From an uncultured Lachnobacterium sp. (lineage in GTDB: Bacteria; Bacillota; Clostridia; Lachnospirales; Lachnospiraceae), in NCBI GenBank assembly GCA_900548765.1, contig URLU01000131.1:1-6410 (forward strand): 6,410 nt of DNA. Reading direction: 5' to 3'. The notes under the pieces are model-generated. The model did not search any database, had not been told where the DNA came from, and saw nothing but the letters and a program-made list of their open reading frames with translations. The translations under genes were made by a program, and so were the position numbers. Of the stretch, positions 6,056 through 6,410 are shown piece after piece (the first letter of the stretch is position 1; every line of letters starts with the position of its first letter).

Positions 6056-6410
6056 ATGGAATCACTTAAGTACATCAAGCCGAAATTCTTTTCGACTATG
6101 AAAAATTATAGTAGACAACAGTTCGTCAAGGACGTAGTCGCCGGCATCATCGTTGCGATTATAGCCCTGCCGCTTTCGATTGCTCTGGCAATCGCTTCCG
6201 GTGTCAATCCCGAACAGGGTCTTTACACTGCCATTATCGCTGGATTTTTCATTTCTTTTCTGGGTGGAAGCCGGGTACAGATTGGCGGTCCTACTGCCGC
6301 ATTCGTTGTCATAATATATGGCATTATCGCCCAGTACGGTACCAGCGGTCTTATCGTCGCTACTTTTCTGTCAGGTATCATCATGATTGTCATGGGACTG
6401 CTTCATTTTG
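6056..6410 (+). CDS. SulP-family anion transporter, N-terminal part, cut by the window edge
   Basis: SulP/SLC26 proteins are inner-membrane anion transporters; bacterial members carry sulfate, bicarbonate or dicarboxylates. The substrate cannot be told from this fragment. The start is ATG 6056, with GAGGG at 6043-6047 and 8 nt spacing. The 118 visible residues show a short basic N-terminal tail (about 1-25), then D-V-V-A-G-I-I-V-A-I-I-A-L-P-L-S-I-A (26-43), the first membrane helix motif of SulP. Next comes G-V-N-P-E-Q-G-L-Y-T-A-I-I-A-G (49-63), then the diagnostic G-G-S-R-V-Q-I-G-G-P-T-A-A-F-V-V-I (70-86), which lies in the substrate-binding core. Further hydrophobic helices run to the edge. 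The C-terminal half, where a STAS domain would be, lies outside the window. It diverges from the flagellar operon, so shared function is not implied. Its codons favour C-ending forms (ATC, GCC, GTC) more than the neighbouring flagellar genes, which may reflect expression level or a different history. Confidence 0.93.
   Translation, partial: MESLKYIKPKFFSTMKNYSRQQFVKDVVAGIIVAIIALPLSIALAIASGVNPEQGLYTAIIAGFFISFLGGSRVQIGGPTAAFVVIIYGIIAQYGTSGLIVATFLSGIIMIVMGLLHF

Overview
The window looks like chromosomal DNA from a motile, low-to-moderate GC Firmicute, most likely of the Lachnospiraceae (Roseburia/Agathobacter/Butyrivibrio-like). This placement is an inference from the gene order flgM-flgN-flgK-flgK-flgL, the Clostridia-type FlgM and FlgN sequences, strong AGGAGG-type ribosome binding sites and a Firmicute-type sigma-28 promoter. 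No species can be named from the sequence alone.

About 5.6 kb on the minus strand (positions 5627 down to 1) is a late flagellar operon. It starts at a near-consensus sigma-28 (FliA/SigD) promoter (5601-5627). It then encodes FlgM (anti-sigma-28), FlgN (export chaperone), two consecutive divergent FlgK hook-filament junction proteins, and the first 328 residues of FlgL, which runs off the left edge. Intergenic gaps are 19-32 nt, each carries a Shine-Dalgarno sequence, and no terminator is visible, so the genes are probably co-transcribed. The products fit together: FlgM holds sigma-28 until the hook is complete and is then exported. FlgN escorts FlgK and FlgL to the export gate, and FlgK and FlgL form the junction on which the filament is built. 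Because the operon uses a sigma-28 promoter, FlgM synthesis would be under feedback from the sigma factor it inhibits.

From 6056 rightward, on the plus strand and diverging from the flagellar operon, is the N-terminal part of a SulP-family anion transporter, cut by the right edge.

The roughly 430-nt gap between the two divergent units (5628-6055) holds no convincing gene. It does hold a large foldback sequence of about 267 nt (5675-5941): a perfect 12-bp closing stem, an internal loop, a roughly 51-bp long helix and a 56-nt apical region. Every one of the six non-Watson-Crick positions in the long helix is G-U if the minus strand is transcribed and A-C if the plus strand is. That asymmetry suggests a structured RNA made from the minus strand. 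A hairpin-type miniature mobile element (MITE) is the main alternative. I do not recognise it as a known RNA family. It is the best candidate in the window for something undescribed.
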